DNA of 64,000 nucleotides, from positions 1,116,001 through 1,180,000 of the forward strand of contig NZ_CP150241.1 of assembly GCF_037975235.1 (NCBI RefSeq). The letters run 5' to 3'. The notes beneath the pieces were generated by a model. It did no database searches. It was not told the origin of the DNA and saw nothing but the letters and a program-made list of their open reading frames with translations. Below are positions 27,630-36,306 of the stretch, piece after piece. Within the stretch, counting starts at the first letter, position 1. Each line of letters begins with the position of its first letter. This DNA comes from Paenibacillus sp. FSL R5-0341 (lineage in GTDB: Bacteria; Bacillota; Bacilli; Paenibacillales; Paenibacillaceae). A program made the translations under genes and the position numbers.

Positions 27630-28439
27630 TTATTTTCTCCGACCCGAGATATACCCAGTAGATTTATGAGGGTGCTTCTCACAGCACTTTTGTCCAGTAG
27701 ATTTATGAGGGTGTTTCTCGCAGCATTTGTGTCCGGTAGATTTGTGAGGATGCTTCTCGCAGCACTTTTGTCCGGTAGATTTGTGAGGGTGCTTCTCGCA
27801 ACATTTGTGTCCGGTAGATTTGTGAGCGTGTTTCTCGCAGCATTTGTGTCCGGTAGATTTGTGAGGATGTTTCTCGCAACATTTTTGCCCGGTAGATTTG
27901 TGAGGATGCTTCTCGCAGCATTTGTGCCCAGTCGATTTGTGAGGATGCTTCTCGCAACACTTTTGTCCAGTCGATTTGTTAGGGTGAGATGGTTTTCCGC
28001 AGGATTTGTTTCCGCTAGATTTATTGCCGCCACGAACGATGCATATCGATTTGACGTGATATGTTGGAATTCGAACCACTTCCTGGCGATCTGTTGTGAT
28101 AATTAACTGGTTTTGGTTAGCCTCTGCGAGGATTCCTTCCACCTCATCCCGACTACCTTCATTAATCAGTACACGTCTGAAACGCAGTGCCTGTAAGACT
28201 TCCAAAAAGGAATTAGAAGGAATAGGATTGTTCATTGGAGTTGAGCTGCCACTGGAGCGACCTGTGTCGGTGATGCTTTTGACATTTAATCCATTTACAT
28301 ATACGCATCCTTTTTTACAGCTAACGGCCATATAATCACCACGAACATCTATCAATTTGCCTTGAACTGCTTCCGCACCCCGATTGACTTTGACTTCTCT
28401 TCCGAGCAGACCTCGTATTCCCTGACCATTCATAGACAT
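27630..28439 (-). CDS. CotB-like spore coat protein with Cys-Cys/His repeat tail
   Basis: The 269-residue product has an N-terminal half (about 1-135) with two small beta-barrel-like segments (GREVKVNRG... and LRFRRVLINEGSRDEV...), resembling the N-terminal part of CotB. From about residue 155 come eight 13-residue repeats of the form KSTG-(Q/H)-K-CCEKH-(P/A)-H. The tail holds 16 Cys in pairs, many His, and a Ser-Thr in every unit. It diverges from a CotH-type kinase gene. In B. subtilis CotH phosphorylates repeat tails of CotB and CotG, so the Ser residues here are likely targets; metal binding or disulfide crosslinking by the Cys pairs is inference. GGAAGGGG precedes the ATG. Confidence 0.75.
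   Translation of the reverse strand: MSMNGQGIRGLLGREVKVNRGAEAVQGKLIDVRGDYMAVSCKKGCVYVNGLNVKSITDTGRSSGSSTPMNNPIPSNSFLEVLQALRFRRVLINEGSRDEVEGILAEANQNQLIITTDRQEVVRIPTYHVKSICIVRGGNKSSGNKSCGKPSHPNKSTGQKCCEKHPHKSTGHKCCEKHPHKSTGQKCCEKHPHKSTGHKCCEKHAHKSTGHKCCEKHPHKSTGQKCCEKHPHKSTGHKCCEKHPHKSTGQKCCEKHPHKSTGYISGRRK
27658..27969 (-). repeat. Eight tandem 39-bp repeats encoding the coat-protein tail
   Basis: Eight head-to-tail units of 39 bases, differing at a few positions, encode the 13-residue repeats of the CotB-like protein. A degenerate ninth unit follows toward 27985. The unit length keeps the frame, so copy number can change by slippage without breaking the gene. The opposite strand also lacks stops, a by-product of the repeat. 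Confidence 0.9.
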
Positions 28440-28782
28440 TGTATTTACCCCTTCCAGAACATGAGTTCAGATCAACTAAAATGACGGATGCGTTGTAATC
28501 TCTCAATCTGCATTCAAGTTTGTCTGTAGTTTAATCATATGTGGCATGCGCGTTGGAGGGACTAGCCAACAAACCATTTGTATATCAAATTGGCTATCAT
28601 CTATAAAAAGTTTTGTATATTTATAGCTGATAGATTCTTTATCTTTTTCGTATTCGAGTACACTACATTCGCATTTGCTTGCATGATCCTGTGCATATGC
28701 CCGTTCGATCTGCTGTGCTCCTGCATAGGATGCAGGTAGTACTTAACGGACCCATATTACAGGTCATGAAAGGCGGATGAAC
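28440..28782. other. Divergent spore-coat intergenic region
   Basis: This gap of 343 bases separates the divergent coat genes and must hold both promoters. It contains two inverted repeats: TAGCCAA/TTGGCTA at 28563-28596 and CTATAAA/TTTATAG at 28601-28626. A mother-cell sigma-K type promoter is expected, but I found no match good enough to mark. No open frame stands out. Confidence 0.4.
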
Positions 28783-29841
28783 ATGGGTTTACCTGTCTAC
28801 CGGATTGCTGTGCCTGCGCAGGAGTATCAACAATTAACATCTAATATATGGTCTGAACAACTGGTTAAAGGTTCCATACAGATGGACGGCAAACAGATCC
28901 CGATCCGGATTCGTTATCGAGGAGGGCATACACGCGGTTATCCCAAAAAGTCATTTGAGATTCGTACGTCCAGCCGAACGTATCATTTTAATGCGGAGTA
29001 TGATGACCCCTCGCTGCTTCGCAATGCGCTGTCTTTTCGTTTCTTCGAGTCTATCCGTGTACCGGCCCCTGCGACTCGGCACTGCGTGCTCTACCTTAAT
29101 GGGGAGCTGTTGGGTGTATACCTGCGGATCGAAGGGGTGAAATCCTTTTTTTTTCGCCAAAGGAAAATTCCTGTGCGCAGTATCTTTTATGCGATCAATG
29201 ATCATGCCGGGTTTACAATTAATTCGAACTCATCATCAACGAGCACTAGCGCGAACCTATTGTCAGGATACAGTCTAATCCGCGGCAAGGATGTGGATAA
29301 AACCCGGCTGCGGATCTTTATTCAACAATTGAACACGAAGTCCAGACTGGAATTGTTTCGTTTTTTACAGTCGAGGATTGATACGGACAACTATTTACGC
29401 TGGTTATGCGGGGCTGTACTTACGGGCAACTTTGATGGATTTGATCAGAATTACACGTGGTATGAGAAAACAAAAACCAAAAAGTACGGTATTCTGCCAT
29501 GGGATTATGAAGGAACCTGGGGAAGAAATTGTTACGGGGCGAAGGTGGATGCCAGCCTTGTTCGTATCCAGGGGTACAATAAACTTACGGGTAAAATGTT
29601 GGCCTTCCGACATTTTCGTGAGCAATATAAGAAGCTGCTACGGCAGCATCTGATGAATGCTTTTACAGAGAAGCGAATTATGCCTATAGTCCATCGATTG
29701 CACAATGACATTCGTGAAGAGGTCGATCAAGATCCTTACATGAAATGGCCCCTGAATGTATTTGCGGGTGAACCGGAGCGAATTCGTACCTACGTGGCGG
29801 AACGGCGGGAATATTTGACCGAGAGATTACATCAGCTGTAA
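28783..29841 (+). CDS. cotH: CotH-type spore coat protein kinase
   Basis: The 352-residue product matches the CotH family of atypical kinases. Visible signatures are RIRYRGGHTRGYPKKSFEI in the N-lobe (Lys near the nucleotide), GNFDGFDQNYTWYEK with the catalytic Asp/Asn, and ILPWDYEGTWG with the metal-binding Asp. CotH acts in the mother cell to phosphorylate coat proteins and thereby directs outer-coat assembly. AGGCGG lies 6 bases before the ATG at 28783. The divergent repeat-tailed CotB-like protein is the obvious substrate candidate. Confidence 0.9.
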   Translation: MGLPVYRIAVPAQEYQQLTSNIWSEQLVKGSIQMDGKQIPIRIRYRGGHTRGYPKKSFEIRTSSRTYHFNAEYDDPSLLRNALSFRFFESIRVPAPATRHCVLYLNGELLGVYLRIEGVKSFFFRQRKIPVRSIFYAINDHAGFTINSNSSSTSTSANLLSGYSLIRGKDVDKTRLRIFIQQLNTKSRLELFRFLQSRIDTDNYLRWLCGAVLTGNFDGFDQNYTWYEKTKTKKYGILPWDYEGTWGRNCYGAKVDASLVRIQGYNKLTGKMLAFRHFREQYKKLLRQHLMNAFTEKRIMPIVHRLHNDIREEVDQDPYMKWPLNVFAGEPERIRTYVAERREYLTERLHQL

Positions 29842-29858
29842 GCACTTAACTAGCGCGG

Positions 29859-29881
29859 GGAAGGGAGACCTTCCTTTTTTT
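29859..29881 (+). terminator. Terminator after cotH
   Basis: GGAAGG, loop GAGA and CCTTCC form a tight stem followed by seven T residues. Confidence 0.85.
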
Positions 29882-30018
29882 ACGGCCAAAATGATGAGAA
29901 GTTTATTGTATTGGGAAAAGTAGGGTAATAAGAATAGAAGCGGGATTGTAAAATACGCTATAATAACCATATGTGTACATAGAAATCATTACATATTGGA
30001 CGCAGTGGAGAAAACAAC

Positions 30019-30090
30019 ATGTCTAATGGAGGCTCTGAGCTGGAACGTGCTATCGGTTTAGGGTGCTCCGAGCCGGAGGAATGCTTATGA
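30019..30090 (+). CDS. 23-residue leader peptide of the ABC exporter operon
   Basis: A small frame MSNGGSELERAIGLGCSEPE (then three more residues) starts 8 bases after GTGGAG, and its stop TGA overlaps the exporter ATG as ATGA. Within it, GGCTCTGAGC (30030-30039) and GCTCCGAGCC (30065-30074) form a stem with one mismatch that ends just before the exporter's GGAGGA site. The arrangement is that of a translated leader controlling a resistance gene. The bmrCD exporter genes of B. subtilis are controlled through a leader frame, bmrB, but this peptide is shorter and its similarity to BmrB is not evident. Confidence 0.6.
   Translation: MSNGGSELERAIGLGCSEPEECL
30030..30074 (+). promoter_or_regulatory. 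Hairpin inside the leader, ahead of the exporter ribosome site
   Basis: Ten-base arms with one mismatch enclose a 25-base loop and lie wholly within the leader frame. A ribosome on the leader would open the stem. No T-run follows, so translational rather than transcriptional control is more likely. Confidence 0.5.
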
Positions 30091-31895
30091 TCAAGCTGTT
30101 GTTCTACTTGAAGAAGTACCGAGTTGCCGCGATTGCAGCCTTGGTCATGATGTTAATCGAGCTCGCCGTGGAGCTGGCGCAGCCTTATCTGATCTCCAAG
30201 ATCATCGATAACGGGATTCAGCAGGGAGACTTATCTGTCGTTTGGTTATGGGGCGGTGTGCTCGTAGGCAGTGCTGTTGTAGCTTTTGCTGCCGGAATTG
30301 CGAGTTCGTTCTTTGCATCCCATGCAAGTTTGGGGTTCGGATACGATCTGCGGGAGAAGCTGTATGAGAAAGTGCAAACGTTCTCTTATGCGGTCTTCAA
30401 CCGGTTCGCGACATCGTCCCTGATTACGAGATTAACGGGGGATGTGACCCAGGTTCAGGATACGGTCTTCATGAGTCTGCGCTTCATGACACGTGTACCG
30501 CTGGTGGTCATTGGTAGCATGATTATGGCAGTAATCGTAAATCCAAGATTGGGTCTGCTGTTGGTTGTCATGGTGCCTGTACTGCTCGTCGTTGTGGTGT
30601 GGATGATCAAAAAGGCAGCGCTGCTGTTCCGCAATGTGCAGCGCAGACTGGATGCCGTCAACGGAGTCATCCAGGAGAATCTCACAGGCATCCGGCTGAT
30701 CCGTGTCTTCGTACGGATGGGCCATGAGATTGAACGCTTTGCCGGATTCAGCGGCAAGCTGATGAAAGGCACGATCTCCGCGCTACGTCTGACGGAGACC
30801 ACGATGCCGTTCATGCTGCTCATGATGAACGGTTGTATCATCGCCGTGCTGTGGTTTGGGCGAGTAGACATCGCCTCTGGTAATGCGACCGTGGGTGAAG
30901 TGGTCGCCGTGATTAACTACCTGCTTCGCACGATTGGTGCCATGTCTGCATTGTCGTGGATTCTGGTAACCTTCTCCAGAGCAAGTGCTTCGGCGCAACG
31001 GCTGAATGAAGTATTCAATACGGAGGACACGTCGGAGACTGAACAGACAAAGGCATTATCAGCGTCTGCACCATCTGCTGGATCTATGAAATCTTCACAT
31101 TTTCCGCAATCTTCATATTCAGCGAAGAAACAGCGCACGGTACAGGGAGCGGTTGAATTCCGCAGTGTAGGCTTCAGTTATCCGAATAGTGAAATTACAG
31201 TACTGGATAACATCACATTCACTGCAAAAGCAGGGGAGCGCATTGCCATTATGGGAGCAACAGGCTCAGGCAAGTCTTCATTGGTGCAGCTCATTCCACG
31301 CTTATACACAGAGGATCAAGGAAAGGTACGGATTGATGGTACCGATGCAGCAGAGCTGGATCTGTCCATGCTGCGTGGTGCGATTGGTTATGTGCCGCAA
31401 GAGGTCATCCTGTTTACCGGTTCCGTGCGGGAGAATATTGCCTGGGGTCGGGAAGATGCTACCTTAGATGAGATCGTGGAAGCGGCGAAGCGCGCCCAGA
31501 TCCATGAAACGATTGAGAATTTACCAAACGGTTATGATACATTGCTGGGTCAACGGGGAGTTAATCTCTCAGGTGGACAGAAGCAGCGACTTTCTATTGC
31601 ACGAGCACTGGTACGTAGGCCGAGAATTCTGATTTTGGACGATAGCACGAGTGCACTGGATGTGGCTACAGAAGGCAGACTGCTGGATGCACTGGAAGAA
31701 TTGTCGTGTACCACGTTTATCATCACTCAGAAGATCAGTTCGACCACTTCGGCGGACCTGATTCTGCTACTCGATGATGGACAACTCATTGGACAGGGAA
31801 AACATGAAGACCTGATGGAATCGTCAGAGCTGTATCGTCGAATTCATGAATCACAATACGGGGAGGGCGCACAGCATGTTCAAAGCATTCATTGA
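30087..31895 (+). CDS. Heterodimeric ABC exporter, degenerate-site subunit (BmrC-like)
   Basis: The 602-residue product has six membrane helices (about 1-320) and a C-terminal ATPase domain: Walker A GATGSGKS, signature LSGGQ, Walker B ending ILDDST. The catalytic Glu after Walker B is replaced by Asp, and the switch His by Gln (FIITQKISS). These changes mark the non-canonical subunit of BmrCD/TM287-288-type drug exporters. GGAGGA is 6 bases before the ATG at 30087. A Ser/Ala-rich insertion of about 35 residues lies between the membrane and ATPase domains. The partner gene overlaps by 20 bases. Confidence 0.93.
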   Translation: MIKLLFYLKKYRVAAIAALVMMLIELAVELAQPYLISKIIDNGIQQGDLSVVWLWGGVLVGSAVVAFAAGIASSFFASHASLGFGYDLREKLYEKVQTFSYAVFNRFATSSLITRLTGDVTQVQDTVFMSLRFMTRVPLVVIGSMIMAVIVNPRLGLLLVVMVPVLLVVVVWMIKKAALLFRNVQRRLDAVNGVIQENLTGIRLIRVFVRMGHEIERFAGFSGKLMKGTISALRLTETTMPFMLLMMNGCIIAVLWFGRVDIASGNATVGEVVAVINYLLRTIGAMSALSWILVTFSRASASAQRLNEVFNTEDTSETEQTKALSASAPSAGSMKSSHFPQSSYSAKKQRTVQGAVEFRSVGFSYPNSEITVLDNITFTAKAGERIAIMGATGSGKSSLVQLIPRLYTEDQGKVRIDGTDAAELDLSMLRGAIGYVPQEVILFTGSVRENIAWGREDATLDEIVEAAKRAQIHETIENLPNGYDTLLGQRGVNLSGGQKQRLSIARALVRRPRILILDDSTSALDVATEGRLLDALEELSCTTFIITQKISSTTSADLILLLDDGQLIGQGKHEDLMESSELYRRIHESQYGEGAQHVQSIH

Positions 31896-33714
31896 GCCTT
31901 TCCGTCAGCCACCGCCGCCAATTGATCCTGAGACGCTACGGTCAGGTGGTGGCCGCAAACCCAAGGCACGAGCGAAGAACTGGTCAGGTACATTAGGTCG
32001 AATCTGGACCTATCTGGCAAGACGTAAGGTCAAGCTGTCCATGGTGCTTTTGATGGTATTTGCCAGCTCCGCACTCGCTTTGCTTGGCCCCTATATGGTG
32101 GGGGTGGCCGTAGATGATTTCATCGCGGGTGAAGCCGGCTCAAGCTGGACCCGGTTTCTGATTGGATTAACGGTAGTTTATGTCTTATTCTCGCTCACAT
32201 CCTGGCTCCAGAACATATGGATGATTGAAATTGCACAGGAAACGGTGTACCGCATGCGGTATGATCTATTCTCCCATCTGCACAAATTGCCGATTCCATT
32301 CTTCGGTAAACGCCAGCAGGGTGAGATTATGAGTCGGGTGACCAATGATATCGAAAATGTTAGTGGTACGCTGAACAGCTCGGCGATCCAGATTTTTTCG
32401 AGTGTGTTAACACTGCTCGGGACATTTGGCGTTATGCTGTGGCTCAGCCCACTGCTGACCCTGCTTACCTTTATCGTCGTGCCTTTGATGGCCATCGGCA
32501 TGCGTTGGATTACGCGCAGAACCGGACCGCTCTTCAAGGAGCGACAACGCAACCTCGGTGAACTTAACGGTTATATCGAGGAGACATTATCCGGGCAGCG
32601 GATCATTAAGGCATTCTCCCAAGAGGAGCGGGTGATTCGTGGGTTTGAGGAACGCAATACCCGCATCCGGATTTCCGGTTTCTGGGCTCAGACGATCTCT
32701 GGTTTTATCCCGAAACTGATGAATGGATTGAATAACCTGAGCTTTGCGATTGTAGCGGGCATCGGTGGTATTCTGGCGATTCAGGGTTCGGTTACGGTCG
32801 GGGTGATTATAATCTTTGTGGAATATGCTCGCCAATTCACTCGTCCCCTCAATGATCTGGCGAACCAGTGGAATACGCTATTGTCCGCGATTGCCGGTGC
32901 TGAGCGTGTATTCGAGGTGCTGGACGAAGATGAGGAAGCAAAGGATGAAGGGGCGGCAATATCTCTGGAAAAGGTGGAGGGAGCGGTTCGTTTCGACAAA
33001 GTATCCTTTGGATACGATGAAGGACGTAACATTTTGCATGACATCAGCTTTGAAGCCAAACCGGGTGAGATGATTGCTCTTGTAGGGCCGACCGGAGCGG
33101 GGAAAACGACATTGATTCAGTTGTTATCCCGTTTCTATGATCCAACGGGTGGCACATTAACCGTAGATGGGCGCGATATGACCACCATTCGGCGTGAGAA
33201 TCTGCGGTCCCATATGGCATTTGTGCTTCAGGATTCATTTCTGTTTCAGGGTACGATCCGGGAAAATATTCGGTTTGGCCGTCTGGACGCGACGGATGAA
33301 GAGGTGGAAGCAGCCTCACGGCTGGCGAATGCCCATTCCTTCATCGTGCGCATGAAGGATGGGTATGACAAAGTGCTGCAAGCCGACGGAAGTGGCATTA
33401 GTCAGGGACAGAAGCAGCTGCTCGCCATTGCCCGGGCAATTCTGGCCGACCCATCCATACTCGTACTGGACGAGGCGACCAGTAGTATTGATACCGTCAC
33501 AGAGATCAAAATCCAGGAAGGGCTACAACGTCTGATGCAGGGACGAACGAGCTTTGTCATTGCCCACAGGCTCAACACGATTCGCCAGGCTGATCGGATT
33601 TTGGTACTGAAGGATGGTCATCTGTTGGAGCAAGGCTCGCATGATGCGTTGTTGGAACAAGGTGGTTTCTACAGCGAGCTGTATTACAGTCAGTTGCGTA
33701 AGAAAGCGCAGTAG
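31876..33714 (+). CDS. Heterodimeric ABC exporter, canonical-site subunit (BmrD-like)
   Basis: The 612-residue product has an N-terminal extension rich in Pro and Lys, six membrane helices and an ATPase domain: Walker A GPTGAGKT, Walker B ILVLDEATSS with the catalytic Glu, and switch His in VIAHRLNTI. Its signature is altered (ISQGQ rather than LSGGQ), as in the partner subunit of TM287/288-type heterodimers, so the degenerate ATP site would be formed by this signature and the first subunit's Asp and Gln. It probably exports a drug or lipid. It starts inside the end of the first gene. Confidence 0.93.
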   Translation: MFKAFIEPFRQPPPPIDPETLRSGGGRKPKARAKNWSGTLGRIWTYLARRKVKLSMVLLMVFASSALALLGPYMVGVAVDDFIAGEAGSSWTRFLIGLTVVYVLFSLTSWLQNIWMIEIAQETVYRMRYDLFSHLHKLPIPFFGKRQQGEIMSRVTNDIENVSGTLNSSAIQIFSSVLTLLGTFGVMLWLSPLLTLLTFIVVPLMAIGMRWITRRTGPLFKERQRNLGELNGYIEETLSGQRIIKAFSQEERVIRGFEERNTRIRISGFWAQTISGFIPKLMNGLNNLSFAIVAGIGGILAIQGSVTVGVIIIFVEYARQFTRPLNDLANQWNTLLSAIAGAERVFEVLDEDEEAKDEGAAISLEKVEGAVRFDKVSFGYDEGRNILHDISFEAKPGEMIALVGPTGAGKTTLIQLLSRFYDPTGGTLTVDGRDMTTIRRENLRSHMAFVLQDSFLFQGTIRENIRFGRLDATDEEVEAASRLANAHSFIVRMKDGYDKVLQADGSGISQGQKQLLAIARAILADPSILVLDEATSSIDTVTEIKIQEGLQRLMQGRTSFVIAHRLNTIRQADRILVLKDGHLLEQGSHDALLEQGGFYSELYYSQLRKKAQ

Positions 33715-33764
33715 TCAGTCATTTTGGATAATAAGTGACATGTATTAGAAAGCTTATTGTTATG

Positions 33765-33811
33765 AAAAAGAGCAGGGATGAGGGCGTAATGCCCTCACTT
33801 CTGCTCTTTTT
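33765..33811 (+). terminator. Terminator after the ABC exporter operon
   Basis: AAAAAGAGCAG pairs with CTGCTCTTTTT, and an inner stem GAGGGC/GCCCTC extends it. The right arm itself supplies the T-run. Confidence 0.9.
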
Positions 33812-33991
33812 GCATAGCTTATTGAAGAAACATGGGAAATGAAACTTTGAATATGTGTTAAAATATGGATATAATGGGATAGGTCCGTTTTTTGGAAGGT
33901 TGCCAGCGGTTTTGAAGCATGGGAATGAATTTATACACGTAGGCCTGTAGTCAGGCAAGTTATGCGTTATAAGAGAGGAGGGCAATGCGGA

Positions 33992-34327
33992 ATGGAATTC
34001 AAATTTGGGAATGTTTCTATTCTTCTACCCCCTGTACACATTACGATAATCGCAATTATTATTATTTTCATTCTAGTAAGGTGGAGCAAGCAGTTAGAAA
34101 CAAGACGTTTTACGGTTTTCTTTTACTTTTTGATTAGTACGTTCATTACTCCAATTTATTCTCAGAGTACAAAAGATGGTATCTTTGAGCTATGGATCCC
34201 TGCAGGGTTTATTGTGATTTTCTTTTATTTGATTCGCAGCGAAAGAAATCATCCATCTAAAATGAAAGCGAGTATCTTAGGATTTTCCATAGCGTTATAT
34301 CAGTTAATTCTTCATTATATCGTATAA
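33992..34327 (+). CDS. Small membrane protein, unknown
   Basis: The 111-residue product has three or four hydrophobic stretches (about 12-28, 40-58, 68-86, 95-111). GAGGAGGG lies about 10 bases before the ATG at 33992. The gene is AT-rich compared with its surroundings. It stands between two strong terminators, so it is transcribed alone. No family is recognised. Confidence 0.6.
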   Translation: MEFKFGNVSILLPPVHITIIAIIIIFILVRWSKQLETRRFTVFFYFLISTFITPIYSQSTKDGIFELWIPAGFIVIFFYLIRSERNHPSKMKASILGFSIALYQLILHYIV

Positions 34328-34387
34328 CGGGACGGGATAATTTATTAAGAACAAGCAAGCGTTTCTATAAGAAGTTATAGGTTGGAA

Positions 34388-34424
34388 AAAAAGAGCAGAT
34401 CCTGATCACAGGACCTGCTCTTTC
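34388..34424. terminator. Bidirectional terminator between convergent genes
   Basis: AAAGAGCAG and CTGCTCTTT form the outer stem, with CCTG/CAGG inside. A-run on the left and T-run on the right serve both strands. Confidence 0.9.
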
Positions 34425-34428
34425 TTAT

Positions 34429-36033
34429 TTAACTTCCAATGACTTTCCAGTTATCCGCCTGTTCAACCGTTAACGGTTGATGTCTGCGGATGTAATCCTC
34501 CACCAGTGCGGCCATATCCGTGGCACCTTCGTGCAGTACCTTTTTACCTGGATACATCGCATAATCCCCGCCGCCAGCAGCGCGGTAGCTGTTCATCACC
34601 ACAGAGTACATGCCATTCATTTCCATTGGCTTGCCTTCATGTTCCAACTTCACAACTCGACTGCCTACAGGTTGGGAGATATCCAGCTCGTATTCCATGC
34701 CAGCCCACATATCGTAATTATAATGTTGGGGTTTGGGCTCCATATAAGCCGGATTGACTGCCACCTCACCAGAAGCATTCACTTCAAAGTAACGTGCCGT
34801 TTGTTCCAGTGCCTCCCGGATATCCTGACCACTCAACTCCAGCACCGTCAGCGTGTTGGGATAGATGAAGTTAGATAACACGTCCCGAACGGTGATATGG
34901 CGCCCGAATCCACAAGCTTCTTCACTCAGCATGGCGGTATTGGACAGCTCAGCCCCGGTCGCTTCCATCTGCACTTGATGTACAAAAGCAATGAACGGAT
35001 GTGCCTTGAGCCGCAGGGACGTAGCATTGGTGATGGACAGATCCCCGGCCACCTCGCCAATGGGGTGATCAAGCCATGCTTGGGCCTCAATTTCTACCTC
35101 ATCCGTAAGTTTCAAGACCGTAGCATCTGGCTTGACTTCACTATGTTCATCCAGAAGTAACAACCGAGCCTTCTTATCTGTAATCTGCCACTTCCCGCCC
35201 GATGATTGTTCCAACTGAACGGATACATGCCCGGCACCATTGCCACTGAATCCTGGCTGAATGACGGTTACGCCATGAATATTAGCGGTAAGCTGTCGAT
35301 GTTGATGTCCGGTAAGCAGCACATCAATGCCTTCGATGTCCCGGCAGATGGCATAGCCTTGATTTTCTCCAGTTAACCGTTCGGTAGGCTCTCCTGTCTC
35401 CAGATCACTCTCAAATCCGCCATGATAACTCACAACCATTACATCTGGTTGTTCATGCTCGCGTATATAGCTAACCCACGTACGGATGGTCTCTAAGGCA
35501 TCAAGGAACTGTAAACCCTCAATATTCTTCGGGTGCTCCCAGTTCGGTATGTAATGCGTGGTTGCGCCCATTAGGGCTACTTTGACGCCAGAAGACAAGG
35601 TTTTAATTAGATACGGAGGACCGTAAGCAGGTACGTCCGGATGCTCATCTTTTACAATATTGGCAGACAGCCAAGGGAAGTTGGAAGCCTCAACGGCTCC
35701 GCGTAATAAGGTCTGACCATAGTTGAATTCGTGATTGCCCATCACCGCTGCATCATAACCCAGTTCATTAAGTACTGTAATGAAAGGATGCACTTCGTTT
35801 GTGGAAATCTGTGAAGCAGCATATGAGGCCAAGGGTGATCCTTGCAGCAGATCCCCATTATCCACCAGCATCAATTCAGGTGAGCGTTCCCGTTCCTTAC
35901 GAATCAGGGAAGCGAGCAGGGCAAATCCAGCCGGGCGGTATGCATTGGTGTTGTAGTGAATGGGACGGATGGCCCCGTGCAGATCACTGGTGAATAGGAT
36001 GTCGAAGCTTGCCGTATGGTTTATGGATGTCAT
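34429..36033 (-). CDS. 5'-nucleotidase / cyclic-nucleotide phosphodiesterase (CpdB/UshA-like), cytoplasmic
   Basis: The 534-residue product has the N-terminal metallophosphatase signatures DLHGAIRP, GDLLQGSP, GNHEFNYG and GHQHRQL, and a C-terminal 5'-nucleotidase domain with YNYDMWAGMEY and NSYRAAGGGDY that stack the base. It hydrolyses nucleotides or 2',3'-cyclic nucleotides with two metal ions. No signal peptide is visible, so it should act in the cytoplasm, unlike CpdB or UshA. AGGAGATTG precedes the ATG at 36033. It diverges from the phosphonate importer, and both could serve phosphorus supply. Confidence 0.88.
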   Translation of the reverse strand: MTSINHTASFDILFTSDLHGAIRPIHYNTNAYRPAGFALLASLIRKERERSPELMLVDNGDLLQGSPLASYAASQISTNEVHPFITVLNELGYDAAVMGNHEFNYGQTLLRGAVEASNFPWLSANIVKDEHPDVPAYGPPYLIKTLSSGVKVALMGATTHYIPNWEHPKNIEGLQFLDALETIRTWVSYIREHEQPDVMVVSYHGGFESDLETGEPTERLTGENQGYAICRDIEGIDVLLTGHQHRQLTANIHGVTVIQPGFSGNGAGHVSVQLEQSSGGKWQITDKKARLLLLDEHSEVKPDATVLKLTDEVEIEAQAWLDHPIGEVAGDLSITNATSLRLKAHPFIAFVHQVQMEATGAELSNTAMLSEEACGFGRHITVRDVLSNFIYPNTLTVLELSGQDIREALEQTARYFEVNASGEVAVNPAYMEPKPQHYNYDMWAGMEYELDISQPVGSRVVKLEHEGKPMEMNGMYSVVMNSYRAAGGGDYAMYPGKKVLHEGATDMAALVEDYIRRHQPLTVEQADNWKVIGS

Positions 36034-36198
36034 TTTACAATCTCCTCTAATATATAAGTTCAGAACTATGGAATTACCATAAAACGGAGAAGACTGAATA
36101 GCTTGAAGAACCGAAGTATACGCCGTTATCTCCGATGTTCTTCTTATATCTTCAACCATAATGAGCCTATTCTAACAGATACAAGACCTGCTGACAGC

Positions 36199-36264
36199 CT
36201 GACAGGAAACTTTACAAAACTCCAAATTTCGTTTCACATCGCGCTAATATTTGGCAATTATAGT
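36199..36264 (+). promoter_or_regulatory. Pho-box-like hexamers before phnD
   Basis: CTGACA (36199), TTTACA (36211), CCAAAT (36222) and TTCACA (36233) are spaced 12, 11 and 11 bases, and TATAGT follows at 36259. PhoP of Bacillus binds TT(A/C/T)ACA repeats at about 11-base steps just upstream of the -10 region. Two hexamers fit well and two poorly, so this is a candidate only. Confidence 0.3.
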
Positions 36265-36306
36265 AGACAAGTACTGAAAAATAGAAACTCTTTGGAGGGT
36301 GTTCGT

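Noticed and set aside
27658..27985. Regular repeats suggesting a CRISPR array
   Set aside because: Units follow head to tail with no spacers and encode a protein repeat.
27666..28106. A 146-codon repetitive frame opposite the CotB-like gene
   Set aside because: It is the mirror of the 39-bp repeats; the minus-strand frame has a proper start site, a coherent N-terminal domain and a CotH partner.
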